Shown here: positions 12,970-26,813 of the stretch, piece by piece
Numbering within the stretch: the first letter of the stretch is position 1
Layout of the letters: each line of letters starts with the position of its first letter
The notes under the pieces: generated by a model
Databases searched by the model: none
Told to the model about the DNA's origin: nothing
What the model saw: the letters and a program-made list of their open reading frames with translations, nothing else
Source of the DNA: Isoetes taiwanensis
Lineage: Eukaryota > Streptophyta > Lycopodiopsida > Isoetales > Isoetaceae
Length of the DNA: 64,000 nt
Direction of reading: 5' to 3'
Assembly: GCA_021234155.1 (NCBI GenBank)
Contig: JAJEKV010000136.1
Coordinates: 186,001-250,000, forward strand
Made by a program: the position numbers and the translations under genes

Positions 12970-13997
12970 TTTTTTTTTTTGAAGGACGTGAAACTTTATT
13001 AATCATCAGAAACGAGCAACAGAGATGGGGGACTGAAAACCCAGTGGAGGAATTGTCCACAGAGCAAAACCACCCGCCACCTTACAGCACACAACATGTA
13101 AATGAGTTACATATAAGTGTTAATCTGGAGATAGTGTACCCACGATTCTTCACTTCATCCTTTACGGAGGAAGATATATACGCTTTGACGATGCGTTGCT
13201 TAGCTTCAATAAGCACTTGAGCATCAGGGGCTCTATGGCCCTTGAAAATAAAGAGGTTTCTTCTTTTCCACGTTGACCAAATGATCCATGCTGAAGCTAA
13301 GTGAAATGCCCTCTTTGCCATATTGTCCCGAGAACTTGGGTACACTGCCAATAAGACTTGTTGACTATTCAAACTGCAGTCAAAAAGACTCTGAAGCCAC
13401 AACCAAGCCGGTCTAGCATGCTGGCATAAGAAGAAACAATGCTCGATTGTCTCATCCCTCTGAGCGCATAAAGGGCATGTCCCAGGCACCTCAGGACAAA
13501 ATTTGTGGACCAAAACATTGACGCGCACACATCTATGGATGATCTGCCACCACAAAACTGACAACTTTGGATGAAGTAACTTGTCCCAAACCCAGTTCCA
13601 AACTACTTTCTGTTGATTCACTGGTACCACCAAAGGCCATTTTTGTGAGGGGGGCAACACCTCTGCCGCAAGAAGGATCTTATACATAGAATTCACCAAA
13701 TGCTCAGCCTTAACATTCTCATGAACCACCCAGAGATGGGAAGCCACCACTTGTGGTATAGGAGGAAGAATGGCAATGACTGTCTGCCAAATTGTGCGAT
13801 CCCATCTTAAAAGAAGGAACTTTGTCCGGAATTCTTCCCATGTCAGCAATCGTGTTTCACTATACCATGCAGAAATTGTAAGCACACCTGCTAGTATCCA
13901 GCGCCGCTGTGTCAGGGGATGAACTGATGCTACCAAAGGCGCATTTGTTTGGTTATCGCCCAAAGGGATCCACCAACAACTAGCTCCAGTAAAAAGG
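12970..13997 (-). mobile_element. LINE 3' end with zf-RVT domain
   Basis: The minus strand encodes about 293 residues at 13963-13082 ending a LINE ORF2. The stretch VLWWQIIHRCVRVNVLVHKF followed by CPLCAQRDETIEHCFFLC is the reverse-transcriptase zinc-binding (zf-RVT) domain of plant L1-type LINEs. The 3' UTR ends in a poly(A) tail, seen as a T-run at 12970-12980. The ORF has no real ATG at its start because the element is cut at 13997 by an LTR retrotransposon. LINE-like coding appears to resume beyond 16840. A related 3' end occurs at 26.83 kb. Confidence 0.8.
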
Positions 13998-16835
13998 TGG
14001 TACGAATATGGTAGCTTGGGGGATTAGTCTTAGTGGACTAGCATGGGTGTCTAAGTTTGGCAAATTAATTGGCAAGGCAAGGCAACAAAGGCAACCTATG
14101 GTCTATGTTTAATTATGATGCTTAAAAATCTTGCTAAATAAAAAAGGGCTAAAGTCGTAGTAGAGACTTATAAATAGAAGCCGAATTTCAATTACACATA
14201 TCTCCGCAATCAAAGCTCCGATCGAGGCGGGTTTTACTTCGTCGGAAGTGCTCAGCTAGTTTTCGAATTGCAAAGCATTTCTCATAGTTCGTATGAATGA
14301 GAGAGATATGGCTGAAAGAGTGATAGGGGGTTAAAAAGGACTGCTCTACTCATTCACTCTTAAATCTGATTCTAAGGCCATTACTTTTTCCCAGAGCATT
14401 TGTTGTTCCTGTTCAATAATCTATTACTATCCTGGAGCCTAACTCTTGGTGTTTTATATATAGGACTGCTAGCTCGAGGGAGGAGATACCAGTGGAAGCT
14501 GATTGTCAGGCCTTGCCACAACTCTGCCAGTTCTTAGCACCGATGACTCGTTTGGGCGGTGAACTACCATAGATTGGTTATTGTATCTGGACCTAGCTCT
14601 GGTATTGGTGAACTAGAGCTTGGCCAATATGAGTTATTCGTATAACTCATATTTTGTTTTTATTTGACCTGTATTTATTTCAAATAGAGATCTTTTTGTC
14701 ATTGCTAACAGTTTGATTATGGAGTATGTAGCAATTTTGCATGGATTACAGATTGCGAGACCATGAATTGTCTGAAGAAGTCTTGAATAAGGGTTCAGGG
14801 ATGTAAAAGATATGGTTCATTGGTGTGATCCATAACAATTGGTATCAGAGCCTGGCTATTCTTGATGTTTGCAAGTCATCTAGTTGGTGTTAGTGATTGC
14901 AAACTAGAATAGAAATCCTTATCTAATAACCCAAATGATTTCACTCCATGAATTTATATCATTACCAGAGGTATTGTCTAGAGAATAAGACTGCTACAAA
15001 AACAGAATATCCTCCATAGTCCAAGAAAGATACTGAAGGAAAAATCTTAAATGCATAATGTGCATATGGAGGACGTAGATGCAGGAACTTCGACGTAGAT
15101 GCAGGAACTTCTGAAGCTAAAAAGAATAAGGCTAAGAAGAAAGCGGCTCATCTAGCACATATGGAGCAAGACAAGAGCAAGTTGTGAATTGGTTACCACG
15201 TAACTAGTACATTTGGTAGATAGTGATTTGTAACGTAACTTTATATCTTCGGTTATATTGTTTCTTATTATGATTGCTCATGCCATTAATATTTGTATAG
15301 CACTATCGTTGATGCCATATGTATTTAACATTAATGGATGACAATGAAAATTCTAGATTGGAGTCTAAAATTTTGAGCAGTAGTGCAAATTAAAATTTTT
15401 GTATACCAACTTAAACCGTAGCCACAACGGCCGCGATCGTCGTAAATGGTTGGTGCTATTTATGAGATCATGATCCTTGTCTTAGAAAGAGTTGACGCAA
15501 TGGAAAGAGTTGGTGCTCTTAGAGTCGGTGATCATGACCAAATGAAAATAATGAGTTGGTACCCATCGTTGACCCGGAAAAGGAGGAATCGGTACGAATA
15601 TGGTAGCTCGGCGGAGTGGTCTTGGATGTTAGTCTTGGTGGACTAGCATGGCAAGGCAACAAAGGGAACCTATGGTCTAAACTGGAGTCTTTTTTTTTTT
15701 TTTTTTTTTTGGGAGTCCAAAATTTTGAACAGTAGTACAAATTAATTTTTTTGTATACCAACTTAAGCCTTAGCCACAATAACTGTGATCGTCATAAATG
15801 GTTGGTGTTATTTATAAGATCATGATCCTTGTTTTGGAAAGAGTTGACACTCTCGTCCAAGTGAATAGAAAGAGTTGGTGCTCTGGTCCAAGTAAATGGA
15901 ATGGGTTGGTGCTCATGACTAAATAAAAAGAATGAGTTGGTACTCATCGTTATGGATATAACTGAGGTCAGTTGCTTCTCGAAAAGGGAGGAATTTATAC
16001 GAATATGGTAGCTCGGGGGAGTGGTCTTGGATGTTATCTTGGTGGATTAGCATGGGTGTTTAAGTTTGGCAAATTATTGGCAAGGCAAGGCAATAAAGGC
16101 AACCTATAGTCTATATTTAGTTATGATGCTAAAAAGGCTTGCTAAATAAAAAAATGGCTCAAGTCGTAGCAGAAACCTATAAAGAGAAGCTGAACTTCAA
16201 TACACATATCTCCACAACAGAAGCTTCGATTGAGGCAATTTTTACTTCGCTGGGACCAACTCGAAGTCTAGTTTTTGAATATGGTTCGTATATGATAGAG
16301 ATATGGCCGAAAGAGTGATAGGGGGTCAAAGAAGACTGCTCTACTCATTCGCTCTTGAAACTGATTCTAAGAAAGCCATTACTTTTTTCCAGAGCATCTG
16401 TTGTTCCTGTTCAATAACTTATTACTATCCTGGAGCCTAACTCTTGGTGTTTTATATTGAGGACTGCTAGCTCAAGGGAGGAGCTACCGGTAGAAGCTGA
16501 TTGTCAGGCCTTGCCACAACTCTGCCAGTTCTTAGCACTGATGACTCGGTTGGGCGGTGAACTACCATAGATTGGTTTTTGTATCTGGACCTAGCTCTGG
16601 TTTTGGTGAACTAGAGCTTGGCCAATTTGAGTTATTCATATAACTCATATTTTGTTTTTATTTGACTTGTGTTTATTTCAAATAGAGATCTTTTTGTCAT
16701 CGCTAACAGTTTGATTGTGGACTATGTAGCAATTCTGGATGGATTACAAATTGCGAGACCATGAGTTGTCTGAAGAAGTTTTTAATAAATGTTCAGGGAT
16801 ATAGAAGATATAGTTCATTGGTGTGATCCATAACC
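13998..16835 (+). mobile_element. Non-autonomous LTR retrotransposon nested in the LINE
   Basis: Two closely similar LTRs, about 13998-14837 (840 bp) and 15995-16835 (841 bp), flank a 1.16-kb interior. A primer-binding site complementary to initiator Met-tRNA (TGGTATCAGAGC) is at 14840-14851 and a polypurine tract (AAAAGGGAGG) at 15982-15991. AAAGG at 13993-13997 and 16836-16840 is a candidate 5-bp target duplication. The interior has no gag or pol, only short frames, so the element must depend on enzymes made elsewhere. It contains an internal duplication (15356-15500 resembles 15680-15850) and a partial extra LTR start at about 15593. Removing the element lets LINE coding run through the junction in frame, which supports the boundaries. 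Confidence 0.88.
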
Positions 16836-16840
16836 AAAGG

Positions 16841-19141
16841 ATAAGGCAAGCTCCCAGAAATTGAAAAGTTTAATTTGGTCTCCAAAGGATCCCCCCCCCC
16901 TTTTTTTTAATGTTTGATTGTGTTTGCATTTTAAACACTAGGATATAACGTATCCATGAACTTACACATTAGAGTACAGATACACATTTCTTTACTGAAT
17001 GACTCTTACTCTTAAGATGAATAGATTAAGAATATGAGAGATAGGCATATAGAAAGGCTTGGTGATTTGTAGTTTAGATGCATTTTTACTATAGCTATGA
17101 TTGCAACTGATTATTCGCTCTGCATGGTTTGAGGGTTTTTTTTTTTCACACCACAAGGGCAACATATTGAGGCATGGATTAATATTGTCTAAAATACACA
17201 TAGATGGTTGTTTTCATGCTTACACTGGATGTTGATAAAAATTGAGGCTAGCATGGTTTATTGGTTAATGGTAGTTTGTATTGGTATTAAAATATTCATT
17301 TTCTTATTTCTGGCCTAAGGAATAATTTAGGGTACTAAACCAACCTTATATAAAATGATGACGACGCAGCCGGATTTGGTCCAAAGCTAGAGAAGACCTA
17401 AGATATCTAGGCCGGCAGTGCTAGAAGACTGCACCTCACACGAGCCAAGCAGGATTTGATGGTAGAATGCGATATAATCCTGCCAGGTTCGGTCTCAAAT
17501 TTTGCTTTCTTACCTTATTCTCTAGTAAGAGATCTGCGAAGCTGGTCCTTGGATCTAGGGCTCAGATCGTTGAATGTCTGTTTCGGATGATCCCAACCAT
17601 CACTAGACGCAACTCGTTTTTTAATAAGTTTTAGTTAACTCTCAGTTTCAAATACACAATTAACTCAAAAATTGTGATGTGCATTGTACACATGTACGGT
17701 ACACATATATTGGCATATGTATTTGGGGCTCCTCGCCAACCGTTGGACACCTTGCACGAATATCAGCAAAAACAACTGGGGGAGGTAGGTTAATTTAATG
17801 GTTCAATTTCTTAATATGTTTGATGCATATAAGCTACATAATGTGTACGGAATAAATATAAAAGTTGTACAAAATGTGTACGAAACTAAAAAAACACAAA
17901 GATGGTCTAGGAGTATGCGTGGGTCCAAAAAAAAAAAAATTAGCCCCTTTGGGGCCTAAGGGTGGTTCTATATAACACGAGCTCCATATTTAGAAAATGT
18001 TGCAATGGAACTACATGGAAAATGGGTCATGGGGTATGAAATAATATTAATACAGTAAAGAACATGGGATACCGTATGTTGTAGAATACAAGTGTAAATA
18101 TCCCTAGTTGAGCACAGCTTCTTCTTTGGTAGGTTGCCTTGCAGCCTCAAATACTTTAGAAATATACCATGGCCTCCCAGACCATTGAAATATGTTTAGA
18201 ATCGAATTGTAGCAAGTAATAAAGATAAGATAAGATAAGATAAGATAAGATAAGATAAGATGAATTTTTACAAATAAACAAACAAATAAAACGAACAAAT
18301 AAAGGAAAACAATAACAAATAACAATCATGAATCTTACGTTTACATTACAAATTGACAAACAAATGTGTAAATAATAATAAAATGTATACCAATATGCAT
18401 TATTATGTATTTAGAATACAAATCCGAATTACACTTCGAAACATCCTATAAGCAAGTTTGTCAATTGGCAGCAAGTTAGCTTATTACAACTTGCAACTTT
18501 GATCTCTTGTGGAATAACCCTTGCCCAACACGCAAATCATAACTATGTAATCATACAACTTGGTAAAACTTACTTCAAAGATTTCTTCAAGTGGATGCAC
18601 ATGACAAAGAGACTTGCAGATTAGGCTTTGAGAGGTATATCCTTCTGTTCTTCTTTGAAGGACTAAAATACAAGCAAAAACAACGAGATTCTCATGAACA
18701 TAATTGGACCTTGCTGCCTGCATAAAAACAATATCACAGCTTGGTACTCGAGCATAATAAGCTATATCTGTATGAACTGAGGATTTGTGAATTCTAGCTT
18801 TTATACAAAAAAAAGCTAATCTGCAAATTTACCATGAAGATTAATTTTATATATTTAATATTTATTTATTTGTTCAATATATAGGAACAAATCAACCACA
18901 TGCTCCATGGTCAAGATAACCGTTCTTTGAATAAGTTGAATGTAACATGGTCTATTATTGACTCCTTTCACAAACATATTTTTGATGTTGCACAACATTT
19001 GGCCATTGAGGTGCATGGATAGTTAAGTTCTAAAGTAGGATAATTCTATATGCCCTAGGTATCAAAAGCATACTACTCTATATCATTCAAGCTCCATTTA
19101 TTGTGCTAAGTGGAGCTTGGGCCAAATTTGCTCTAGAGCTA
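16841..19141. other. Spacer with LINE remnant and AAGAT microsatellite
   Basis: The first ~60 bases continue the interrupted LINE on the minus strand. A (TAAGA)n run lies at about 18226-18261. Homopolymers occur at about 16892-16910 and 17927-17938. No gene is supported. Confidence 0.4.
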
Positions 19142-19791
19142 GAAAAAAACTACAAAATACCTTCATTTTTTGGTGAATTTCATGACATACCCCTAAGTTT
19201 GAAAACTTCATAGGATGTTCTTGGTCAACATACAACATATTTGTATTTCTTAAAATTGTTCAAATGCCCTTAAAATTTATGTCAATTTCCTAGATGTCCT
19301 TAAGTCAAGTCTATTCTATTATATTCCTTAAGTTTTCGTTAATTTTCCCAATGCACTTGAGGCTTCTTTTTTTTCGAATTTCAAATTCCATGAACAAATT
19401 CCAAAACCAAAATCGTTTCTCACAAATTCCTAAACCAAACTATTGATTCAAATCGCCGCCCCAAATTGGAGTCAAATCGCTACTTCAAATTATTGCTCCA
19501 AGCTGTTGAATCAAATTATTGTTCTAAATCATTGAGGAAAATCGTTAGGCGAAATTGAGATTGAACGTGGTTGGTTACATTCTTGGAGGAAATGCAAATA
19601 ATAGTAGTCGCTTTCTCCAAAAAACGCGTGATCTTAACATAATTTGTTGTATAAGGGCTTTTCATGAAATATAAAAAGCTAAAAGGCTTTTGGTGATATC
19701 TAATGTATTCACCAAGAGCACCTACGAAATAAACAAACTTAGGGGTATTCCATAAAATTCATCAAAACATAAGGGTACTTTGTAATTTTTC
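19142..19791. mobile_element. 650-bp MITE-like element with long inverted repeats
   Basis: The first ~85 bases (starting GAAAAAAACTACAAAATACC) and the reverse complement of the last ~85 (starting GAAAAATTACAAAGTACCC) match closely, sharing ATACCCCTAAGTTTG. The interior has no coding content. A clean target duplication was not found, so class is uncertain; the layout resembles Mutator-like MITEs. Confidence 0.65.
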
Positions 19792-22700
19792 CTTTCTATA
19801 AATGATAACGGGTGTCTGATGTTGCCCTGCTGATCGTTGTTTGCTATATAGAAAGTAAAGGTTTAAGTAAGGTTTAAGGCTGAAAATGTTGTCGAAGAGA
19901 TTTTTTAACATGATGTGGTAGTTGAAAGAATTGGCCAATGTGCAATCTTATTTTTTGGGTTGCCCCTAGGGGGGCAAACCCTTGTTTATGTGGGCTTTTG
20001 GCATATCCTAGGTATATGCTAGAATATCCCTAGGATATGCTGGTGACTGCTAAAAACTTATGATTGGCTGTAAATGCTAGGTCACTTCTGTTGGTGGGCA
20101 GCCGCTCTCGAAACCGGCTAACCGGAGAGGTATCTTGTCCATGCTTATATGGTTGCCATAGCCAGAGGCACAGACCTGTTCTTTGCCCAGTTCCGTGAAC
20201 TAACCCTTATTTACTGCAAGGTTTTTGATCGGCCTGTGTATCTCTGTGCCCATGGTCGCATCGTGCTTTATTTTCTTGTGACCAAGGGAATCAACAAGGG
20301 AATCTGGATACAACAGATCAAATGCTAATCCGGTGAGTAGAATGTTTAGTTTTTAAGTTCTGAGATTTTTCATTCTATCATGTTGTAGTTAGGTTGTTCT
20401 GTCATAAGTTCTGTCATATTTCGTTCTGGCTTGGCTGTACATTCTATGCTCCTTTTAACTTAGGTAAGTGAATAAACGTATTAGTTATTTGTTGCATTTC
20501 TTAGAGTAATATTCTTGCCTGACGGCAAGTCTGGATATCCATTGTGCTTTGTTTTTTGGTCCTCATGTGATAGGAAAACTGTAGATTTATTAGTATTGAG
20601 TTGTGCAATAAGAAAACTTTGATGGCACTATTGTATGTTATTTCTGTTTTTGTTCATCTCGCTCCTCTGTGTTTAATGTTGTGGATTGCTGATGACTGAT
20701 TGCCACTAGTGTCAAGGACTTTCCCTGTAGTGCGAACCTATGTTTGGTCAGTAATAAACATTAAAAATGGGTGTTATTGGCCATGTTGAATGAATTATTC
20801 GGTGATGGGAAACCATGTGCAATCCAATTGTAGCCAAGGAATTTGCACATTGAACCTTAAAATCGCCCAATATGACTGACCTGGGGAAGCCATATACAGT
20901 ACATGGGCATCTTTGATGCAAGTCTTCTGTAAACAAACAAACAGAGGGTAAGTTGGAACCTACAACACTTTAGGCCATGTATATTTATATAGACTTCTAT
21001 GTGTTGCGGAAATAGATGCATAGAACAGGTTGGTGGAAAATACTGGCAGTTATCCAGCTTCATGAATTTTGACAAGGACGAATATGGCAGGATAGCTATG
21101 CTGCATTTTACCTTTATGTTATGCATACTGTGGGTCATGTTGCTGCCTCTTAGAAAAGGCCTCATGATGGCATAGCAATTTTGTTAACATGCACTGCTAA
21201 ACTTGTCCTTATGTGAATGTGTCAGTCCCAATTTTTCATGTAATGCTTCCGTGTGTGGTTCTGCTTATTTCTTACAAATATAATGCACTGAAATTCCTAC
21301 TAATCCAGTCAAGCATGCTGGCAGTTGTCCAGCTTCACGAATTTTGCGTCTGCTTATTTCTTGCAAATATAATGCAGTGAAATTCCTACTTATCTGGTTT
21401 TGATAGGTTATTAATGCTTGGCATTTTGATGCCCTCACACTCTCTGCTCATATGCTTGTTGCACCAGTTGGATCAGCACCAGACTAGTGGTGTAAGGTCT
21501 GGGATGAGCAGACATACAATACTGATGCAGAGGGGTAGAATAGTTTTGTGCATTGAAAAGTTATGTAGTGCCAGTCTTCTGAGCTGCAATGATTGTGGCC
21601 TATCATTTGTATTGCCTGTATTAGGAACAGTGCAACAAAAATGTTCACCTACCAATGTACCATGCAATTTCAGCTTGTGATTCGAGGGAGTCAAGATAGA
21701 ACTTCGATTTGAGCTTCCTTCTGGCCTGTCCATTGTGCCATTGGGTATTAAAAGCTGATATATTCCTTGAATTTCAATGGCAATGTGTTTGCTATTGTTA
21801 GTCATTTAAAATTAATATTGATACTTCAAAGTGGCAATGTTTTGGGCTTAATTACTTGCATGAAAATTTATCAGAAGTTTAGTAGTGGTCCATGCTTTTC
21901 TTCATTTTTCTTGTGCTTGAATTCCTGTCAACATTTTGACAGGAAGGGACATCATGGCTAAGACAAAAACTGGCAGAGGCACATTTCTATTTTCGGCAAG
22001 AGCCCCAGCTGAGGTAAATCTATTTTAAGCTTCTACATGATACTTAGCACTGGTTTGCTAACAATGTTGAATGTATTGCAGATCCATGGAATTGCAAAAA
22101 TTGTTTTACAGAGAAACATGATTTTGTGGATACAGTGGGCAAGGGTGGTGACACCCATGCAAATATTATGGCATTTATGGCAGACAGATTTCATATTTTG
22201 TGTTTAATACCAAAGAAATCCATTCAAGGAGTTAAGCAAACAGGTTGCAGCTGCTATTCTTACACTTGGTGACAGGGGTTATAAGGCTTTGTCAAAATGT
22301 TGTTTCGAGCTGCTTACAGATGTAATTATCTCCTAGAATCTGGTCGTTCGCTCAAGCAAGGCAACAATAATATAAGCAACTCTGAATGCTTTTCAAGAAT
22401 GGTGTGCAGTTGCACTTGAATGGTTATGCAAAACATTTGAAGGAAGAGGAAAATTGAAAAACTATCTATATGTACGTGGAAAGGATTGTATAATGATTGT
22501 ATTCAAGAGCTTGTGTTGGTATATTGAATATCTCTATATTGTCTTTTTCTTAACTTGCATTCATTAAAATTTGACAGCGTTCTCTGGCAAAGTGTTCTGT
22601 AGACAACTTTGTAGGAGATCATTCATTGCTCTATTTCTAGGGAATTGACTAACTTGACCATTGGGTAATATAGATTTTGTAGCTTGCAAGTACTCAATGT

Positions 22701-23442
22701 AAGTTGCGTTGCTTATTAACTTACTACTCATTTAGATGCTCTCTCATTAAAAGAGGGTTCTAGTTGTGCCTAACACACGCAAAAAAAATGCTAGTTAAAA
22801 CGTTGTCTATATTATGATTCACAATTCAGTGTCGTATCTAATATTTGGGATCCATATGATGCGATGTAGGTTATAACAGAGCTAAAAAATGGTAAGACTT
22901 TATTTGGATGCAACAATGGACCTATATTTAATCTATACATTTCTTATAATAGAAGATTGTTTCTTCATAATGACCCAATAAATAACCACAAAAACAAGAA
23001 CTACATCGCATGCCACAAAAAGTTTAAACTTCATCTTATGCCAAAAGTTTCAACTGGCTTGGCTGCTCTTTTAACTGCTACCTTTTTTTAGCTCCATTTA
23101 TCCATCCATCCATCCATCCATCCTGGAGACTGAGAGTTGATTGGCTTTGAGGTATAGCTTTCCTTGTGGTCTTACAGATCCTATGCCAGCTATATTATAT
23201 TTACCCTCATCCATGTGGGTTTGTGGCATATTCCAAGTATATGTCAGTATATGCTCAAAAACATGCATTTCACTCTCGGGTCACGGAGGGCAACCCTCCG
23301 TGCGCAGCACCTTGTTAAAGAATGTTCTTGGATTATTTGTTTTAACATTTATCTGTTGCATGGAATTTGCAGGTCATCTGTGGAAATTACTTACAATTGC
23401 AGGTAACTGATATATGAAAATTGCAGCTTAGTTTTAGTGACC
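19792..23442. other. Long spacer with hairpins and local duplications
   Basis: No gene supported. Visible items: a GC-rich hairpin at 19957-19981 (GGGTTGCCCC stem), a perfect 9-bp hairpin with 3-nt loop at 23282-23302 (CACGGAGGG arm), an (ATCC)n run at 23099-23122, and a duplicated block at about 21041-21071/21318-21348 and 21261-21300/21349-21389. A stretch at about 20150-20320 is open on the plus strand (ARGTDLFFAQFRELTLIYC) without recognisable similarity. Confidence 0.4.
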
Positions 23443-25925
23443 TGCAATAGTAGGTCAAAACGCCCAACATGACTCATAAATTTGACAAGCACGAGCTTCT
23501 CCTTGTGGATAACTCTCTAAATGTTCTTATAGATAGGTTTTCGTTATATATTTGAGCATTGTCATGAGCATATGGGCAAGCTACAAGAATAATACAAGAG
23601 GAATAGAAATAGAAACTAGAATGCATATGATATAACTAGAAAATAATATGTAGAAAAGAGCCCAAGAGACAAATCGGGGATACATACACGAGATGGGAAA
23701 CGAGCTAGCAAGCTGAAGACTAGTGGATACAAGAGCAAGAGCAAGACATATGACCACATGACTGGCCGTTGTGACGATATTATACACATAATAGATTATG
23801 AATATCTAGAATATCCACTTGGCAAAGATGTAAAATCTAGAATATTCACTTGGCAAAATTAGCCTTGCGACCAAAAGGTTATTGGTTCAAATCATATTTC
23901 TAGCATAACAATTTAGTCCAGATCTTATTTCGAACGTAATAAATAGTCCAGGCTCGCCATAGTACTAGAAACATCACAGAAGATGGAGAGCTTTACCTAC
24001 TCTAGTACTTTGTTTGTTAGTTCTTCACCATCCTCCTTTTTGAGTGCGGTGCTAATATTTCCTATCTAGCCTGTTGAGAGGCTTTGAAATAAGGTCGTAA
24101 AACATACTTTATTAATAAAATAAAAAATATCTTGCCTCCGCAAAAAAAAAAAAAAACCTTTAAGCCTGTTTAGACACTAAACAAGACTTTTTGCCTTAAA
24201 GACCATATGGTACATAAGACAATCAATTTGCAGCCCTGAATACTGTTAGGTGCCATCAGCATTCATGCCTTGATTTGAGCACTAAAATTTAAAGAGAAAA
24301 AAATAAAAAACCTTTATGACTTTGTCATGAAATCTGAAGTACTTTCATCTGATTACATTATTAAATCGTGGTGGAGACATGCATACAGCAATAATGATGT
24401 TTACAGAAATTGTACATTGATATGGACAATCCTAAACTTCAAATAAATAATAGTTCAGAATGAAACATCATGTGATTTTTAACTGTAGGCACAACTTAAT
24501 ATGACAATGCACATAATCTGCAGAAGATTAACTTCATATTGAGAATAATACATCCGCTATATCTTAATGCTCCATAGACATGTTTGAGATAGATAGACAT
24601 GTTTTATAGAAGTGGAAACATAGTCTCAAAGTAACATAGTAATGTAACTATTCTCCTTTGGATGTGCTGGAGCTGGCCTCAGATCGTGACACTGCTGTGA
24701 AATAGATAAATCAGGGAGCCATAAGTTATAATAGGCTTGATTTTTGAAGGCCATATTTTTACATGAGAGATACTATAGCCTGCAGTTTAGCATGTCTAGA
24801 TAAATCCTTAACGCAGCCAATAAAGCATAGGAATATTCGTGTGCAATATACACAGGTTACTAACATCATGTAGTTCTCATGAGAACACAGATTAAATCTA
24901 AAAGGAGCACCGCCTTGCTGTAAGTGCAACACTTATAGAGGTGTGCAACAAACCATATTGTGTAATGCCCACTATCAAGGACTGTGCATGCAGAAAAGAG
25001 ATGATAGAGCACTATTGAACATCGAATTTTATGTAGATCTGTGCAACGGATATAAAGAGGAAGTGTGGCAGACGAATTTTCTTAAATGAATGCTAACGAA
25101 TAACTGGTTAAATCCTTAGGAGGCTGTGATAATAGAATGTATTTGAATAAAACAAGATAGGAAACGAGGCTAGTATTTGCAGAAACGAACTCATGAGGCT
25201 GGCAATGATTAATATGCAATTCACGTTGGGTGAAGGCATATGCGTCTGGTGAGGAAATCTAATTAGTGCTGAAGCAGAAGGAAAATACATGGAAGTTATG
25301 CGCTTAACAGATTAATATCTTAATGTTTAAGTGTACTGACATAGGTTGTTGTGAAGTCAAACAAATATGATTGCAAATCTCTCTCTTATGATGTACCATG
25401 GGTGCAATAGTAGGTGAAAAGGTCCAACATGACTCCTAAAGTTGACAAGCGTGAGCTTCTCCTTGTGGCCATAACACCCAGAACTCTCTGCATGTTCTTA
25501 TAGATAGCTTTCGTTATATATTTGAGCCTTGTCATGAGCATATAGGCAAGTTACAAGAATAATACAAGGGGAATAGAAATAGAAACTAGAATCCATATGA
25601 TATAACTAGAAAATAATATGTAGACAAAAGCCCAAGGGACTGTAATCGAGAATATGTACACGAGGTGGGAATCGAGCTAGCAAGATAAAGACTAGTGGAT
25701 ACAAGAGCAAGAGCAAGACATATGAGCACATGATTGGCCCCTATGATGATATTATACACATAGTAGATATTGAATATCTAGAATACCCACTTGGTAAAGA
25801 TTTAGCCTTGCAACCAAAAGATTATTGGTTCAAATCATATTTCTAGCGTAATAACTTAGTCCAAATCTTATTTCTAACGTAATAATTAGTTCAAATTTTA
25901 TTTCTAACGTAATAATTCTATATAT
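23443..25925. repeat. Pair of ~500-bp direct repeats 2 kb apart
   Basis: About 23446-23952 and 25408-25912 are the same sequence with scattered differences and small indels. Both carry a tRNA T-arm-like patch (TTATTGGTTCAAATC). No primer-binding site or polypurine tract is clear between them, so an LTR pair is possible but unproven; dispersed repeats or a duplication would also fit. The interior (23953-25407) has an A-run near 24141-24155 and no gene. Confidence 0.6.
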
Positions 25926-26813
25926 CTGTGAAACTAACGTAATAATTTACATATTGTAAAGATCATCTTTTGTTGTACTCATATGGTCATCATGCTATCC
26001 CATCCAGCAACATAAAAACCACCTATTAAATATTCTGCCCTACACGTGGCAAACATTCCATCGCAGAATTGCAATTTAGTAAGCATTCTATGTTTATGTT
26101 ATATTATGTATTTATCACACATTCTGTTGTCTGTAGGTTTTGGAGCTATGCTACAGTGCAATGCTAAATGCCATATGGAGGCTTTGGACCTATGCTTTGG
26201 CTTTGAAGCTATGCTATGTTGAAGATTCCCCTGCATCAAATCCTTCCTGCACAAAAAGCTCTTCTCTGCTTTTCTGTTTTTTTCTTATCGCATATCTGCA
26301 ACAGGGGCAACAAAAGATCTGCAACAAAACATGGGCTTTATTTGATTTGCCACAGAAATAGGGCCGATTAGATTTGCAAATAAAATAGGGCAAAATATAA
26401 CATCATAAGTTTCCACCCTCATCATCGATGGAGGTAGTACTCTCACTCTCTGAATATGTATTACTAAAATGATCATGAATAATTTCCACTCTCTTGAAGT
26501 GTCTCTCTCGATGCCTAATTACATCAAATACAAAAAAACATATTTTTTCAATGGGGAGCTCAAATAACTCTACCAGGGATGACGCATGTATGTCATATCC
26601 TAATATCCTCATAGAATGAACAATATAGCAATGTGTAATATTCATCCTCTATGTGCCCTCCATCATATAGTTCACATATGCGCTGCCCCCTGGGTATCTC
26701 ATACCATCTTCCCCTTTCTATCTTCAAGTAATGCGAGGTTAACCTTAGGAGACTCTATATCTTCAAGGGCACGGATGCTGTAGATGAGATTCTTCTTCAG
26801 TGGATGCAAAAGA
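25926..26813. other. No supported gene
   Basis: An 80-residue minus frame at 26645-26403 with an acidic Ser/Glu-rich tail is not recognised. No other signal is seen. Confidence 0.3.
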
